Positions 22,649-33,410 of a stretch of 64,000 nt of DNA are shown here, one piece after another. Position numbers and translations under genes: made by a program. The notes under the pieces are model-generated. The model did no database searches, had not been told where the DNA came from, and worked only from the letters and a program-made list of their open reading frames with translations. This stretch comes from Hymenochaete sp. R1 (lineage: Eukaryota > Basidiomycota > Agaricomycetes > Hymenochaetales > Hymenochaetaceae): positions 1 through 64,000 of the forward strand of contig JAFREE010000066.1 in assembly GCA_019400425.1 (NCBI GenBank), given 5' to 3'. Within the stretch, counting starts at the first letter, position 1; the number at the start of each line of letters is the position of its first letter.

Positions 22649-24339
22649 GTTCATCCATCTTGAACGTATCGCGCCGGCAACTCCGCTAACCATTGAAAAC
22701 TCAAGTCTCCTTTTCATAAAGGATATATGCGAGAGACTCTGCTCTGTTGGTAATAAGACGTTCCGTGACGTATGGCCTGAGGGCTTGGCTGAAATTTCTG
22801 CGTGAGGAGCACTTCCTTTCTGTGGACAAAACTTACGCCGAATACATTATGCTGATTGAAAATGCTAGCCCCGTCAAGGATCTTGATCTACATGCTGTCA
22901 GACTCAAGACGTTCTACGCTTTGAAACACGCAAAGCAATCGCTGGCTTTGCTTCAGACAGCACTCGACATCAAGCTCGCTCCGATGGAGAATATTATCGT
23001 CGCGGAGTCTCGTTATCGCGGGCTCATCCAACTCCCAAATGAAGTGCTTCTCACTATTCTTCGTCTTTCGTCTCCGCAATGGGATGGCAACTACTATGAC
23101 GAGAGTGACCTATTTTCGCCCACCGCAAGCGTCATCGGTTACGGCATGCGACGAGAATATGCACGAAAACTATGTCTCGTGAGTAGACGGTTTCGGGACC
23201 TGATTTATGAATCACCAAGTCTGTGGAACGATTTCGGATTTACCTCGACGCATACAAATAATCTTACAAGATGTCTATCAATGGCGCGAAACGTCAAAAA
23301 GCAATTTCTCCTCTCCGATCAAACCAAGGGTATCGTAATTCCCCACATGGACCATTGTCAAGACCTTCGTATCTCTGATTTTAAGGACTACAGTCCGACA
23401 CGCCCAGGAGAAAGCATAGCGACTGCCAGCATCCAACGTATTATTCTGGGTTCGCAATTCAAGCAATTTGTCCACAGATTTTTCGAAATATCGAAATTCC
23501 CAAACCTACGGGAGCTCGTAGTTGATGAAGGGCTTTCTCTTTCATTCCTAGGAGGCGTCCTGGATGTGTCAAACTTGACTACCTTAACAGTCGAAGGCAT
23601 ATCCATCCTGAATGTTGCGTTCTTCTTCAAAACCCTTCGAAAATCATCTGCATTGCGTCATCTGAAATTCGATTGGTCAGTTGATAGCATAGATAATCCT
23701 GATCGATACGAGCATGCGATGCCAGTGGAACTACCGGGACTGGTTACATGTATCGTAAGCATTATGGTGACAGGCCTTACGGCCCGGGACAAGGGAGACC
23801 ATAGACTGAATCTTTCCGACTCGATCTCAAACGTCTTTCGCACTCTTGTGATGCCGAATGTTGTGAACTTCGGGTTGGAAATGGGGGTCAGCGAACTCTT
23901 GCCACCTAAGTTCCTCATAATCGACAGCGTATTTTTAAAGGAGAGAAACTTCAAGAATATGCGGGACCTCACCATCGATATGCGGTATTGCGAGTGCGGG
24001 GAAGGGGAGACCAACACACTCGTCAACACGGGCATAGTACCGCTGATCGCTCGTCTTCCATCTCTAAATTACCTCACATTCTCAGCCCATAAATTCACTC
24101 AATTTGAGTCGTACCAACCCGTGTTTCGAAATTTAGCCAATCTCAAGTCACTGCGGCTACCTCACTGCCCTTGCCTTGACGTCGAGCGTTTTGGAAAGGA
24201 CGTCATCAAGCTACTCCAGATGGACGCCACGAGGCTTGAAAGTATTCTGGTAGACCCGAGTGTTCTCATGGATCCGGAAGTTTTGACGAAGAAAATATGG
24301 AACCGGTCGGGAAATAGTGATCATGTCTTGTTTTATTGA
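22647..24339 (+). CDS. F-box protein (subfamily 2)
   Basis: Two exons, 22647-22801 and 22869-24339, encode 541 residues. The start was chosen because the short first exon (MFIHLERIAPATPL, ICERLCS, FRDVWPE) matches the first exon of the paralogue at 33411-35080, with the intron at the same place and phase. Exon 2 begins with a helical segment (RLKTFYALKHAKQSLALL, ALDIKLAPMEN), then an F-box (LIQLPNEVLLTILRLS with YARKLCLVSRRFRDLIYESP) and leucine-rich segments to the end. The predicted role is substrate recognition in an SCF ubiquitin ligase; the target is unknown. A 21-bp tandem repeat lies on the start codon. Confidence 0.82.
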
Positions 24340-24726
24340 TTTTTTCAGGGTAGTATTCATGATTTTATGTGCGAGATGAACCTACTACAATGACTTTTGG
24401 CTGACTGATTTACCAGACACAAAATACAACAGCCCGGCGAAGCCCGAAGGATGCTCGACATGCAACTCGCCTCTGCCAAATCATCCCTCTATCGAGATAG
24501 TCTTCGGTTTTTATTTACAGTATAAATCTACGACCCTGAGTAAAATACTTATTGTAGGTTAAAAGCCTGGTGGGACGTCGATTTGTGACGTCGAAGCAAT
24601 TGTAATACAATCATCAAGCATAACCAAAACTCGTACGCCTTTCGTCTGTGGTTTCCCCGGCGTCAATTGCTTCAGCTATGGGAACTTACTTCAGGATCTT
24701 CCAGTATTACTTCTTTGTTCATATAA
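24340..24726. other. Short intergenic stretch, nothing recognised
   Basis: This is the downstream region of the F-box gene. No frame with family signals is seen. Confidence 0.5.
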
Positions 24727-25035
24727 TCATATAACATCACTTACTTTATGCAACCCCATAACAACATCTAGAAATTGGCTAGTACTTAGTGAAGCTGGAG
24801 ACCTTCCGGTTTCTAACCGTAAAGCTGTCAAATTCGGTACATGAAGATAGGCCAAATGCTCTGCCAGTGCATACGGGCCGTTGCTGCAAGAGATGGTCTC
24901 GCAGAGATTTGGGAAAATGACTAATTCATTGTTCTTGAAATTCTTATATATTTTTTGAGTTGGATAAGGTGGATGGAGCGCTGTCGAAGAATACATGAAT
25001 AGTGGTGGGTGGCCGCTTTTGGACAACAATGCCAT
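24727..25035 (-). pseudogene. F-box relic, leucine-rich fragment (subfamily 1)
   Basis: A minus-strand frame of about 100 codons reads ELVIFPNLCETISCSNGPYA followed by LAYLHVPNLTALRLETGRSP. This lines up with the stretch VVLPKLLEIDHFSDGPYAG ... ICAPSLTKLRVEITKAAP of the intact F-box gene at 15322-16311. No F-box start or C-terminal end is found nearby, so it is a fragment. It supports repeated local duplication and loss of this subfamily. Confidence 0.55.
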
Positions 25036-25406
25036 TGTGCGTGTCGGTGAATAAAAATTGTGGCTTCATTTCACAGTGTGGCTGTAAGCGAGTGCCGATC
25101 AAAAGAGACGCGACGCGCGACTCGAACGCGTTCATATTCCTTTCTTCCTACCATCACCACTGTCATCTGTTCTTCGATTATTCCCGCATTTTCTTACACA
25201 AATCTCTTGGAAAGAAGGATAAGCTGGACTTAAAGCTTATTTGATCTCGACATACTCGCTTCATAGTACAAGAATCACCCACCACGCGCACTGAGCCCCT
25301 AAACCTACCGTCGTCGTATGTCGTCTACATACAGTGCAACTCCGCTTCTTTTCTCAACCACTGACCTTCGTGCCTTCTTTTTTCTTTTCCATAGACACCG
25401 TTTATA

Positions 25407-27713
25407 ATGAGTTTCAAACGGTTCGCGAGCCTCTTCAATAGAAGCGCGACCATCGCCCCCGATGCACAGGCCGTGGCCAACAAGATCGCTGGCCCGAGCC
25501 ACAAACGGAAGAGGGACGAGACTGCTGCTGCGACCGATGGGGTAGAGGATGCTGAGGCGTCACCTCAGAAGAAGGTGTGTGTATCTAGCGAGTCCCGTAC
25601 AGACAAGAAAGTGACAAGTCGTGTACAGAGAGTTTTAAACTCGCTAGAAACTGTTGCTTCATCCACCCCTAACAAGAACGCCCTCGAGCGTGCCTTCGAG
25701 AGCACCGAATCCCTCGTCGCTATCAGCGAACAATACAACATCCCAACCTTCAAGGATCCCAATTACGCTAAGAACCGACAATGGCCCTCTTACCTCAAGC
25801 TGGACCAGGCCACCCAAATTTGCATCTCCGGCATCAGGATGAACCCTGGGTTGATCGCACCCCAAGTCGAGATATTCTTCGCACGCACTAAATACTTCGC
25901 CTTCCAGTACTTCCGCTTCTGCCATAAGAACGGCGTGTTCGATATCGCGGACAGAATCTTGTCACCTGACGATGTTGACCGTCTCTACGTTTTGGGCTAC
26001 ATTACCGACAAAGACATCGATTTCTATGTGGCCAAGCTCATGCTCGGCGTTGGTGCCGCGAGGCGCGTCGGTAGTTTGACTGGACAGTCAATCTTGTCCA
26101 AAGCACCCAGGCCACTTAGGTACTGGACCATCCCTCCGAACGAGGCGAAGCCGACTGCGGACGAAGTCTTGAAGTACGTTGCGCTCTGTGAGAAGGTTCG
26201 ACTCAGCATCGTGCCTAAGCAGCACCCAAGCTTCTTCTTCTTGCCCTCCGAGCGTCCCCGAACGAACAAGCACTGGGACTTGAGAATGGAAAACAAACAC
26301 GGAGTATGTGGATTGCATAAGCTTGGAATTAGTGATGAACGCGCGAGGGCGATCATCGAGAGCCACGATTGGACGTACGTTTCGCCTGCAAAGTTCGCCC
26401 GTACCAAACGTTTCAGCCGCCCCCAACCCCGGAGACCCACACCCGAACTACGCCTCGACTTCCGCACGATCGAGAAAGTACCTGAACCGATCGTACCCGT
26501 AACTAGCTTGCCTATTCCCGATATATATGTCACTGAGGCGCCTCGCGACCCTTTGTCCGTCTCGAACCCGTTTGCGTCGCAATTTAGTACGGTCCGGGAC
26601 TTCTCATCGACCAATGCTGTTGCTGAACCTTCCGAGGTCGTGGGCGGACGTCGTGCCATCGCGAGGCTTCCGAAGAGGCATTGCCAGTATCAGGATGTCA
26701 AGAAGGTGTACGATACGTCGGACTTGATCACGCCCAAAAGGGTGTGGGCTGAGTACGCGACAGCAGTTTCAATGGAGGCTCTGAAGAATGGTACTATTTA
26801 CGTGGACGAATCACCTTATGCGCTCCCGCCAACTCCTTTGAGGCGCGAACCGAGCATGCTCATAGAGATACCACCACCTGCGCCAAGATATCTCGTTGCG
26901 CCTGCAAAACGATTCAAGAAGCGTGAGCGCGAACGTCCGAATCTCGAACTAGAGGAGCGCGAAAGGGAAAACCAGAAGGCTAGGGATCAAATGATTGAGA
27001 GGAACGACATACTTACAATGATGTTGGGGAAGAAGGCGGAGACTGAGCCGGAACAACCAAAGACGTGGCCGGTATTCGTGAATGGGGAAATTGTGAACGA
27101 GGAGCTGTTCAATGGCAGAAAGTCTGGGACGGTCAATGGGAAGAAGAGACGTCGTGAAGTGGCAGATATTCCGGATGACGATAGTGTGTGCCCGTCCATG
27201 CCTTCGACCCCGACAACTGAGAGGCGGCGCGTCAAGAGGCAACGGAGGTCATCCAATGCCGAAGCAGGCCCTTCAAACCAGAACACGAGCGCTTCTTCGT
27301 CAACAATGTCACGCTCGTCAACTTCAGCCTCAGCTCCAGTGGCAAACCGTCGCTTCTCTCGTGTACCAACAACCCCGACGCGCCCGCAAAGGCAAGCAGA
27401 AGCTCAAGTACCGCCCAGACCCGTCATCTTCCGTGACGCGGCCGGTAATCCATGCTTTGTCATGAACAATGATGGTACTATCACGGACTTGAGCGACCCG
27501 ACTGGCCAGAGGATTGTTGTCCAACCCGCGACACCGCAACATCAGCAACAGGCTCAGGTTCAAGCACATGCGCAAGCCCTGCCTTACAGCCGAACTCAAC
27601 TTCAGCAACGCCATTCGGAACGGCGACGATCCCATGGGCGCTCTGGGCTCTGCGCAACGGAAAGCCTAGAGCGTATCCACATAACGGCGCAACAGCAAGG
27701 AAGAGCGGCTTGA
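25407..27713 (+). CDS. Large intronless orphan protein
   Basis: An uninterrupted frame of 768 codons encodes a protein I do not recognise. Residues 1-75 are basic and polar, with a nuclear-localisation-like HKRKRDE. Residues 100-340 look folded (helical, with FFARTKYFAFQYFRFCHKNG and DADR-type helices) and are probably the conserved core. The rest is proline-, arginine- and serine-rich. It includes a basic stretch (RFKKRERERPNLELEERERE), a bipartite basic patch (GKKRRREV, ERRRVKRQRR) and a glutamine-rich end. This composition suggests a nuclear, partly disordered protein. Coding is supported by length, codon-like composition and the absence of introns. No function can be assigned. Confidence 0.8.
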   Translation: MSFKRFASLFNRSATIAPDAQAVANKIAGPSHKRKRDETAAATDGVEDAEASPQKKVCVSSESRTDKKVTSRVQRVLNSLETVASSTPNKNALERAFESTESLVAISEQYNIPTFKDPNYAKNRQWPSYLKLDQATQICISGIRMNPGLIAPQVEIFFARTKYFAFQYFRFCHKNGVFDIADRILSPDDVDRLYVLGYITDKDIDFYVAKLMLGVGAARRVGSLTGQSILSKAPRPLRYWTIPPNEAKPTADEVLKYVALCEKVRLSIVPKQHPSFFFLPSERPRTNKHWDLRMENKHGVCGLHKLGISDERARAIIESHDWTYVSPAKFARTKRFSRPQPRRPTPELRLDFRTIEKVPEPIVPVTSLPIPDIYVTEAPRDPLSVSNPFASQFSTVRDFSSTNAVAEPSEVVGGRRAIARLPKRHCQYQDVKKVYDTSDLITPKRVWAEYATAVSMEALKNGTIYVDESPYALPPTPLRREPSMLIEIPPPAPRYLVAPAKRFKKRERERPNLELEERERENQKARDQMIERNDILTMMLGKKAETEPEQPKTWPVFVNGEIVNEELFNGRKSGTVNGKKRRREVADIPDDDSVCPSMPSTPTTERRRVKRQRRSSNAEAGPSNQNTSASSSTMSRSSTSASAPVANRRFSRVPTTPTRPQRQAEAQVPPRPVIFRDAAGNPCFVMNNDGTITDLSDPTGQRIVVQPATPQHQQQAQVQAHAQALPYSRTQLQQRHSERRRSHGRSGLCATESLERIHITAQQQGRAA

Positions 27714-29361
27714 AAGCGCCTTGCCATATTTTGAAAGTCGAGGGACGCTTCTTTCCGGTGAGCTTTCTTGCAGTGATAAGGATTCGGATTTAGGAATAAG
27801 TTCTTAAAAAAATGGATCTCAGGTCGAGTGTGGAACGGCTTCCGCGGCGGATGGATGGAAGCAAGAAATTCGACTTCGGACGTTTGACCAATGTAGCGAG
27901 AGCACCCTCGGCGGGGCGCGCCCCTTGGTCATACACTGATGCATTTCTGATCCAAGCGACGCAACCTGGGACGGATAGTCGATCGAACAGATGGAAGAGG
28001 AATGGGATGAAAGCACGCGAAGAAGTCGATAAGTCAACGTGTTCCCCCACCTCTCCCCTTTCGCAGCCTGCGCTTTATACCCCCTCCGTCGCAATTATAC
28101 CCACGACTTTGCGCCCCTGCACGTCATCGGTTGGCCGTTATAATCAGCATTGTATCGCTGTATCGCTTCTTTTTGGACACGCTTCGTCGGTTTGGCGCGT
28201 GGTTCTTATGAATTGAGCCTTTGACGCGTGGTATTGGATTGGATTTCCACGAAAACGACACTTCATTCTGGTTCATCCCTTGCCTCTCCATCTCTTTCAT
28301 TTCTTTCCTTCCCGGACTGGTTCATACTATTTTCCTCTTTTCATTCTGCGGTTCTTTATGGGTTGATGTTCTCATTGGGTGCTTTTCTCCTTTGTATCTT
28401 CGATTGTGAGGGATGGTGTGTGGTAGCAATCGTGTCTGCTGAGGTGTTCCGCCATCGGGTCTATGTACCTTTGATGAAAGAACAACTCGCGATGCCTTTG
28501 CTGTCCTTACCACCTTCTCGTCTTTGTATCTTACTTTCCCTTGTTTCATAACTTTTGTAGTTCGTCATATATCCTTCCTTTCCCTCTGTTTCTTCCTTCC
28601 TGGTTCTTTCCCTCCTTTCCTTTCTTTTTCTCCTCTAAATACGGAACATTATTTCTGGACTTTCCTCGTTCTTCTCTTTTTTTCTTTGTATTTGTACAAT
28701 CGTTGATCACCTCATGGTAGGTGACGGTGACGGGTTTTCATCAACTACTGTAGTATTGACTTGGCGCATTTGACCCCCTTCCTACCACCATGTTCTTCTC
28801 CTATTTCCTCTTTTTTTACAAAGTCGATAAATCATTGTACTTGTCTTTATCTCAATTTTGGTTTCAGTTTTGGTTTCAATAAAATAGACTTGATTTGAGC
28901 ACAACCAAGTCGAAGCCTCGCCGTTGGCGGGACGACTTGTTCAATGTCACCAGCAGATATGCATATTATTTAAACTATGATGCAGTGGAGGATGGGGCAG
29001 TGGTGCAGAAGGCATAAATGGGGGGTGGGTAGTCACTTTGGGTAACGATGCTAGCTTGCACACTTCCGTGTTGGTGGATCAAAACTGAGATTCAAAGAAT
29101 CAGACAGAGCAGCCAAGGATATGTAGGCGGGAGATACCGTACCAAAGATGGGACTCGAAAGGGACGTTCTTTTTATTTTCTTTTGAAATGATTGAGCAGC
29201 ATTTCGATTATGCAGGTCGTCTTGGACGAAGAGATGATTGTACTGTAGGATATGGAATTTGGTTACAAGTGTCTGATGATGTGTGCTAGTTAAAGAAAAC
29301 CTGTGTGTCCCTACCCCAGAGAAGACCAAAATCGACCATGTAAAAACCCTCACGAGCTCCC
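27714..29361. other. 1.6-kb intergenic with a pyrimidine-rich tract
   Basis: No gene is supported. From about 28240 to 28700 the plus strand is strongly C/T-rich, with runs of CTTTCC and TTCTTT, unlike its surroundings. Open frames there are an effect of the low purine content. It may be long 3' untranslated sequence of the orphan at 25407 or a promoter region of an unseen transcript. Confidence 0.45.
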
Positions 29362-31133
29362 TCATTCTTCTTTTTCCTTCGGTCTCACATCGCCCAACCT
29401 TTGTCCAACCCTCACATGTTGGCCCGTATGCACATCAAACACAAACTCCTTCGGCGCCTCAAACACGAGCACAACCGTACTCCCAAGGCAAAAGCCACCC
29501 ATCTCCTCCCCAGCCCTCAACGCCTTTCCCCTTAACACCCGACTCGCCCGATCATATACCGCCTCGCTAAATGTCCCCGGCGGCGGCCTCCTCCCTTTCA
29601 CGTGCACGTTTGTTCGGAGCTCACGATCGAAGTTGAGCAGGATGGAGCCGACGTTGGTCGCGCCGACGGGCGTCATGCTGAAGAACCCGTGCGTCCAGCG
29701 ACCGAGAAGGGCGACGCGTTCGTTGAGGACGAAGAGGTTGGCGAGGCGCCGGGCTACGTAGGGGCTCACGCTGAAGAGTTCTCCGACGAAATGCCGGCGA
29801 CGTTCGACGACCCACGCTGCAGGTGAGTGGAAACGGTGATAGTCGCCTGGTGCGAGGTAAATGACTGCGAAATGAAGCTTATTGGACGGGTTACGTTGAT
29901 AATCGGAAGTAGCCCGGTTGAGAGGAGGACGGGAGCGAGGTCCAAGGGTGGCAGCGACGGAGGCGTCGTGCGCTAGTGTCGAGTCGCTATCCGAAGGCAG
30001 TACGGAGACGTCGTGTGTTTCTCCTACTTGCCGAAGAACGTTGGACTCGCCATCCATTGACTCGTCGAGTTCCTCCTTTTTAGCATCAGACTCCGAAATC
30101 TTTGGGGCCTCGGAGGAACCAATGAGTTGTTCGAGAGTATATTCGATACCGTTGATATCAGCAAACTCCTGGTCCAAGACGACTTCCTCGTCATTATTGT
30201 GGAATTCGACAGTTTTCGACGTTGGAGATGGTGGGATTGATTTTCCAAGAAGGGCATCGAGTGAGTATGTCAGTCCTTTAACCTGTTCCACACGAGACCC
30301 TTCAACAGTCCCGAAATGCAATATCTTTCCGTCCGCTGGAGATACCTTAAGCAGCGATTCGTCAGAGGGGTAATTTGAAAGGATAGTGCGACGTTTTAAC
30401 TCACAAGGATCGCATCACTGAGAGGCCTTGTCCCTTCCTTCAATCTCCGATAAAAGAAATCTCCAAGACTCTTATAGTGCGTTAGATCGTGCTCCACTTC
30501 TTCCAAATTCACACCAAAGATCTTCGAATAGATTTTAAATCCAGTGGGCCTGAACCAGACGGGGAGTTCGAAAGAGTTAAGATAACCCCATAAGCGAGAG
30601 AGATTGCGGAGCGGGAGAGCACCAATGACGTGAATCTGTACAAATGCAAATGCGATTCTGAGTTCTATTTGACATGAATGAGCTTGTTTGAAACGCACCT
30701 GAAAGGGACCTTTTAACCGTATGACCTCCTCACCGTCCCGGTCGACAACCATAGGCTCCTCGACCGCCCCGCGCCGTTGCCTCTTACGAAAGTTAAGCGC
30801 GACGAGCAAAAGAGCACCGACGAACAGAGGTAAAGGATACCATTTCGTAGGCGTGTTTCGCCACGCATCCGCGACCTTTTCTATACGTGCACAACCAAAA
30901 TTAATCAATGTCCCTTGGAGCGGGTTGAACAAGCGAAACGTACGCCGAAGAGGTGTCTCATGCCCATACGGGTCTTCGCCCGCACCACCACCTCCTCCAC
31001 CACGTCGCCTATATTGACTATACTGCCTCCCGGCATACATAGCACGGGCTACATATTTCGTGACATGGCGGCGTCCACCGCGATATACATTGGACGTCGT
31101 GCGTCGGAAAAACCCTGGCTTGTAAGGGAACAT
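29362..31133 (-). CDS. PSD1: Phosphatidylserine decarboxylase, mitochondrial type
   Basis: The enzyme converts phosphatidylserine to phosphatidylethanolamine at the inner mitochondrial membrane. Three exons, 31133-30699, 30635-30405 and 30345-29362, give 549 residues. The N-terminus is rich in arginine and tyrosine, as for mitochondrial import, and is followed by a membrane segment (WYPLPLFVGALLLVALNF). Core landmarks are GDFFYRRLKEGTRPL, SPADGKIL, FAVIYLAPGDYHRFHSP and, near the C-terminus, GFCLGSTVVLVFE. The LGST in that last motif is where the proenzyme cleaves itself to form the pyruvoyl cofactor. An acidic insert of roughly 120 residues separates SPADG from the YLAPGDYH motif. Start chosen at the first ATG giving the targeting sequence. 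Divergent from the ChaC-type gene. Confidence 0.94.
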
Positions 31134-31868
31134 CGTTTACGGAGGAGCGTTTTTAGGTGGCCAGTGGTCGAATGGGTCGATGCCGGTGTCGTTGTCGTCA
31201 ATGGTAAGGGTAATGACGCTGCTGTTGGTTGAGCGCCAGCTGGCAGATGGTCGTCCGACTGCTGGAGCTGACTCGAGCTTCGTTTAGAGGGTGGTAAAGT
31301 AAAGAACTAGAAGGCACGGTAGAGTAATTCGCTTAGGGACGTAATATCGATATCGTAACTGACAATGACAACTCGTGGGCTCGGCTAAGGTGCTTGCCCT
31401 GTCAATGCCTCGTTCACGAACGCTGGCGCTCCAAACGATGAAAATGTTAAAAAGCAAAGAGGGGATTCAGCCTGAGACGGTCAAAGAGAACCACAAGCAA
31501 TGAAGTATCAATACTATCATCGACTGCATCATCCCGAAGCAATATCACGTGTGGAACGGCTCTCCACCTGGCAGCAAGTTCCCTCAGCCTCTCTTATCCC
31601 GCCATCTCTCATCTCCGAATGGACTCGTAATCGTCGACCACTCGGATGGGCATTATCTTATCACATCTAGTCATGTACGCACACTACTCTGGTCTGCTGG
31701 CGTGACATGGCGCAATATCTGTGGATGACTCAGACTCAGCTATCGGGAATATAATTTGACAGACCCTTAGAATCGTCCTCAACAATCCTAGGCTTGCTTC
31801 AAGTGTCCACCTTTTGCTAGGACTTGTCAAAATTATTCTGTAGTTGTACTGATCTCGATATAACGTCA
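31134..31868. other. Divergent promoter region
   Basis: This 735-base interval separates the oppositely oriented decarboxylase and gamma-glutamylcyclotransferase genes and must hold both promoters. I see no clear TATA box or repeated motif and no gene. Confidence 0.5.
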
Positions 31869-33339
31869 ATGACGGAAGCAAGCTCAAAAGCGCCTTATAT
31901 CGTATTTGGATACGGATCATTGATCTGGAAGGTAAAATGATCCTCAAGTCCTCTTTCAAGCACTTGTTGATGACCTCGTAATAAAAATTATGCATCGAAG
32001 CCACCCCCACATACGATCAAAGAAAGTACGCGCTTCATTCCTTCCCTCGCACTAAACATCAGCTAATCTGCGATCCTATACGCATAACGCATTACACCTT
32101 TCTTTCGTGTTCATTCTCCTTAGCTCCAGGCTTTCTTAAAGGCTATGTCCGACGATTCGCTCAAAAGTCACACGATCACCGAGGTACACCAGAGGTGCGT
32201 CGTACATCTTTGAGAGCCTTGGGCTTTTGAGACTGGTTCGTGTCGAGTATGGCTGTATTTACATGAATGCCGTCGGACTCGATTAGAACCCCGGAAGAGT
32301 CGTCACACTCGTACATAAAGAAGATTGGGATCGATTTTCTGCTTCGGTGAGTATCGCGGAAAAGTAATTCAGTAAATTAATTTTTGTCTCCTAGGATGCG
32401 TTTCCCGAGGATGACACTGTCTGGGGTACGTATCACAGAACCGAATTTGTTCATCATGCCTTATTCATCAGTAATGAGGCTGGCAGGGGTAGCCTATACC
32501 ATCGATCCCGAGCACGACGAAGTTGTTCGCCAATATCTTGGTGAGATGACCGACTTACACCCTTTTCCTTACTACCTACCTACTTTAGTCTGATGTATGC
32601 GTGCATGCTCCGTAGATCATAGGGAGAAAGACGGGTACACCGTTGAATCCGTCGACGTATGTAATTTCGAGAAGGGAAAGGAGAGTATTGTTGTGAGCGG
32701 GGTGGGTCCAAGTCTTACACTTTGTAGCAGATTATCTCTTATCTCTTATGCCTACGGTGGGGAATGGGTTTGACAGGCTATCGTAAGTGTCCAGTCGGCT
32801 TCTCGAAAAGACAAGCCATCAACAAGGTTCAAACAAATATCGCTGATTCAGACCTACGTTGGAAAGCCAAGCAATCCATCTTTCAGTAAGTTTTTTGTAC
32901 ATCATATCCGCCATTCATTTCGTCCGGGCGGGACTAGCGTTTTCTTCTTCTTAAATAACAATTACTGTGCCAGTCGGCTCTCAGTCCATTGAAGACCTTG
33001 CACAGAAGATCGTGAATTCGGTCGGTCCATCCGGAGCCAACAAGGTAATTTTCATTACTTTCACGGTGCCCCTATAACATTGGCCGGTATACACGCATAT
33101 TAAGTGACCGTCATTTCTCGTTATCCCCAGGACTACTTGTACGAACTTGCCACATCTGTTCGGAGACTCGCTCCCGAGAGCTTCGACGCACATTTGTTCG
33201 CACTGGAGGTAAGTTCGCTCCTTGATTTTCCAGCTTTTGTTGTTCGGGCGACTGACGAGATTTCGCATCACCTCCACTTCAATGCGTAAAGGAACGAGTG
33301 AGAGAGCTCGATCCTGATTTGCTGGCGAAATCAGAATGA
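31869..33339 (+). CDS. ChaC-type gamma-glutamylcyclotransferase
   Basis: ChaC enzymes release 5-oxoproline from glutathione in the cytosol. The gene has about ten small exons, which is dense even for a mushroom. It starts MTEASSKAPYIVFGYGSLIW, containing the GYGSLIW substrate loop, followed by PPPHTIKETPGFLKGYVRRF, FAQKSHDHRGTPENPGRVV, WGVAYTIDPEH and the catalytic-glutamate motif HREKDGY. Later exons give VYVGKP-like sequence, SQSIEDLAQKIV, GANKDYLYELA and a helical end with stop at 33339. Where several AG acceptors were possible, I chose the one that keeps these motifs in frame. The family is clear. Confidence 0.9.
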
Positions 33340-33410
33340 GCTTGATTTTTTTTGGACGTATGGGGCATGGTGTTCATCGTGAAGAGATGTACAACGACTA
33401 TTCGTAATCG

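Noticed and set aside
26024..26659. 211-codon minus-strand frame
   Set aside because: It lies entirely inside the 768-codon plus-strand gene and has no features of its own; it is an antisense shadow.
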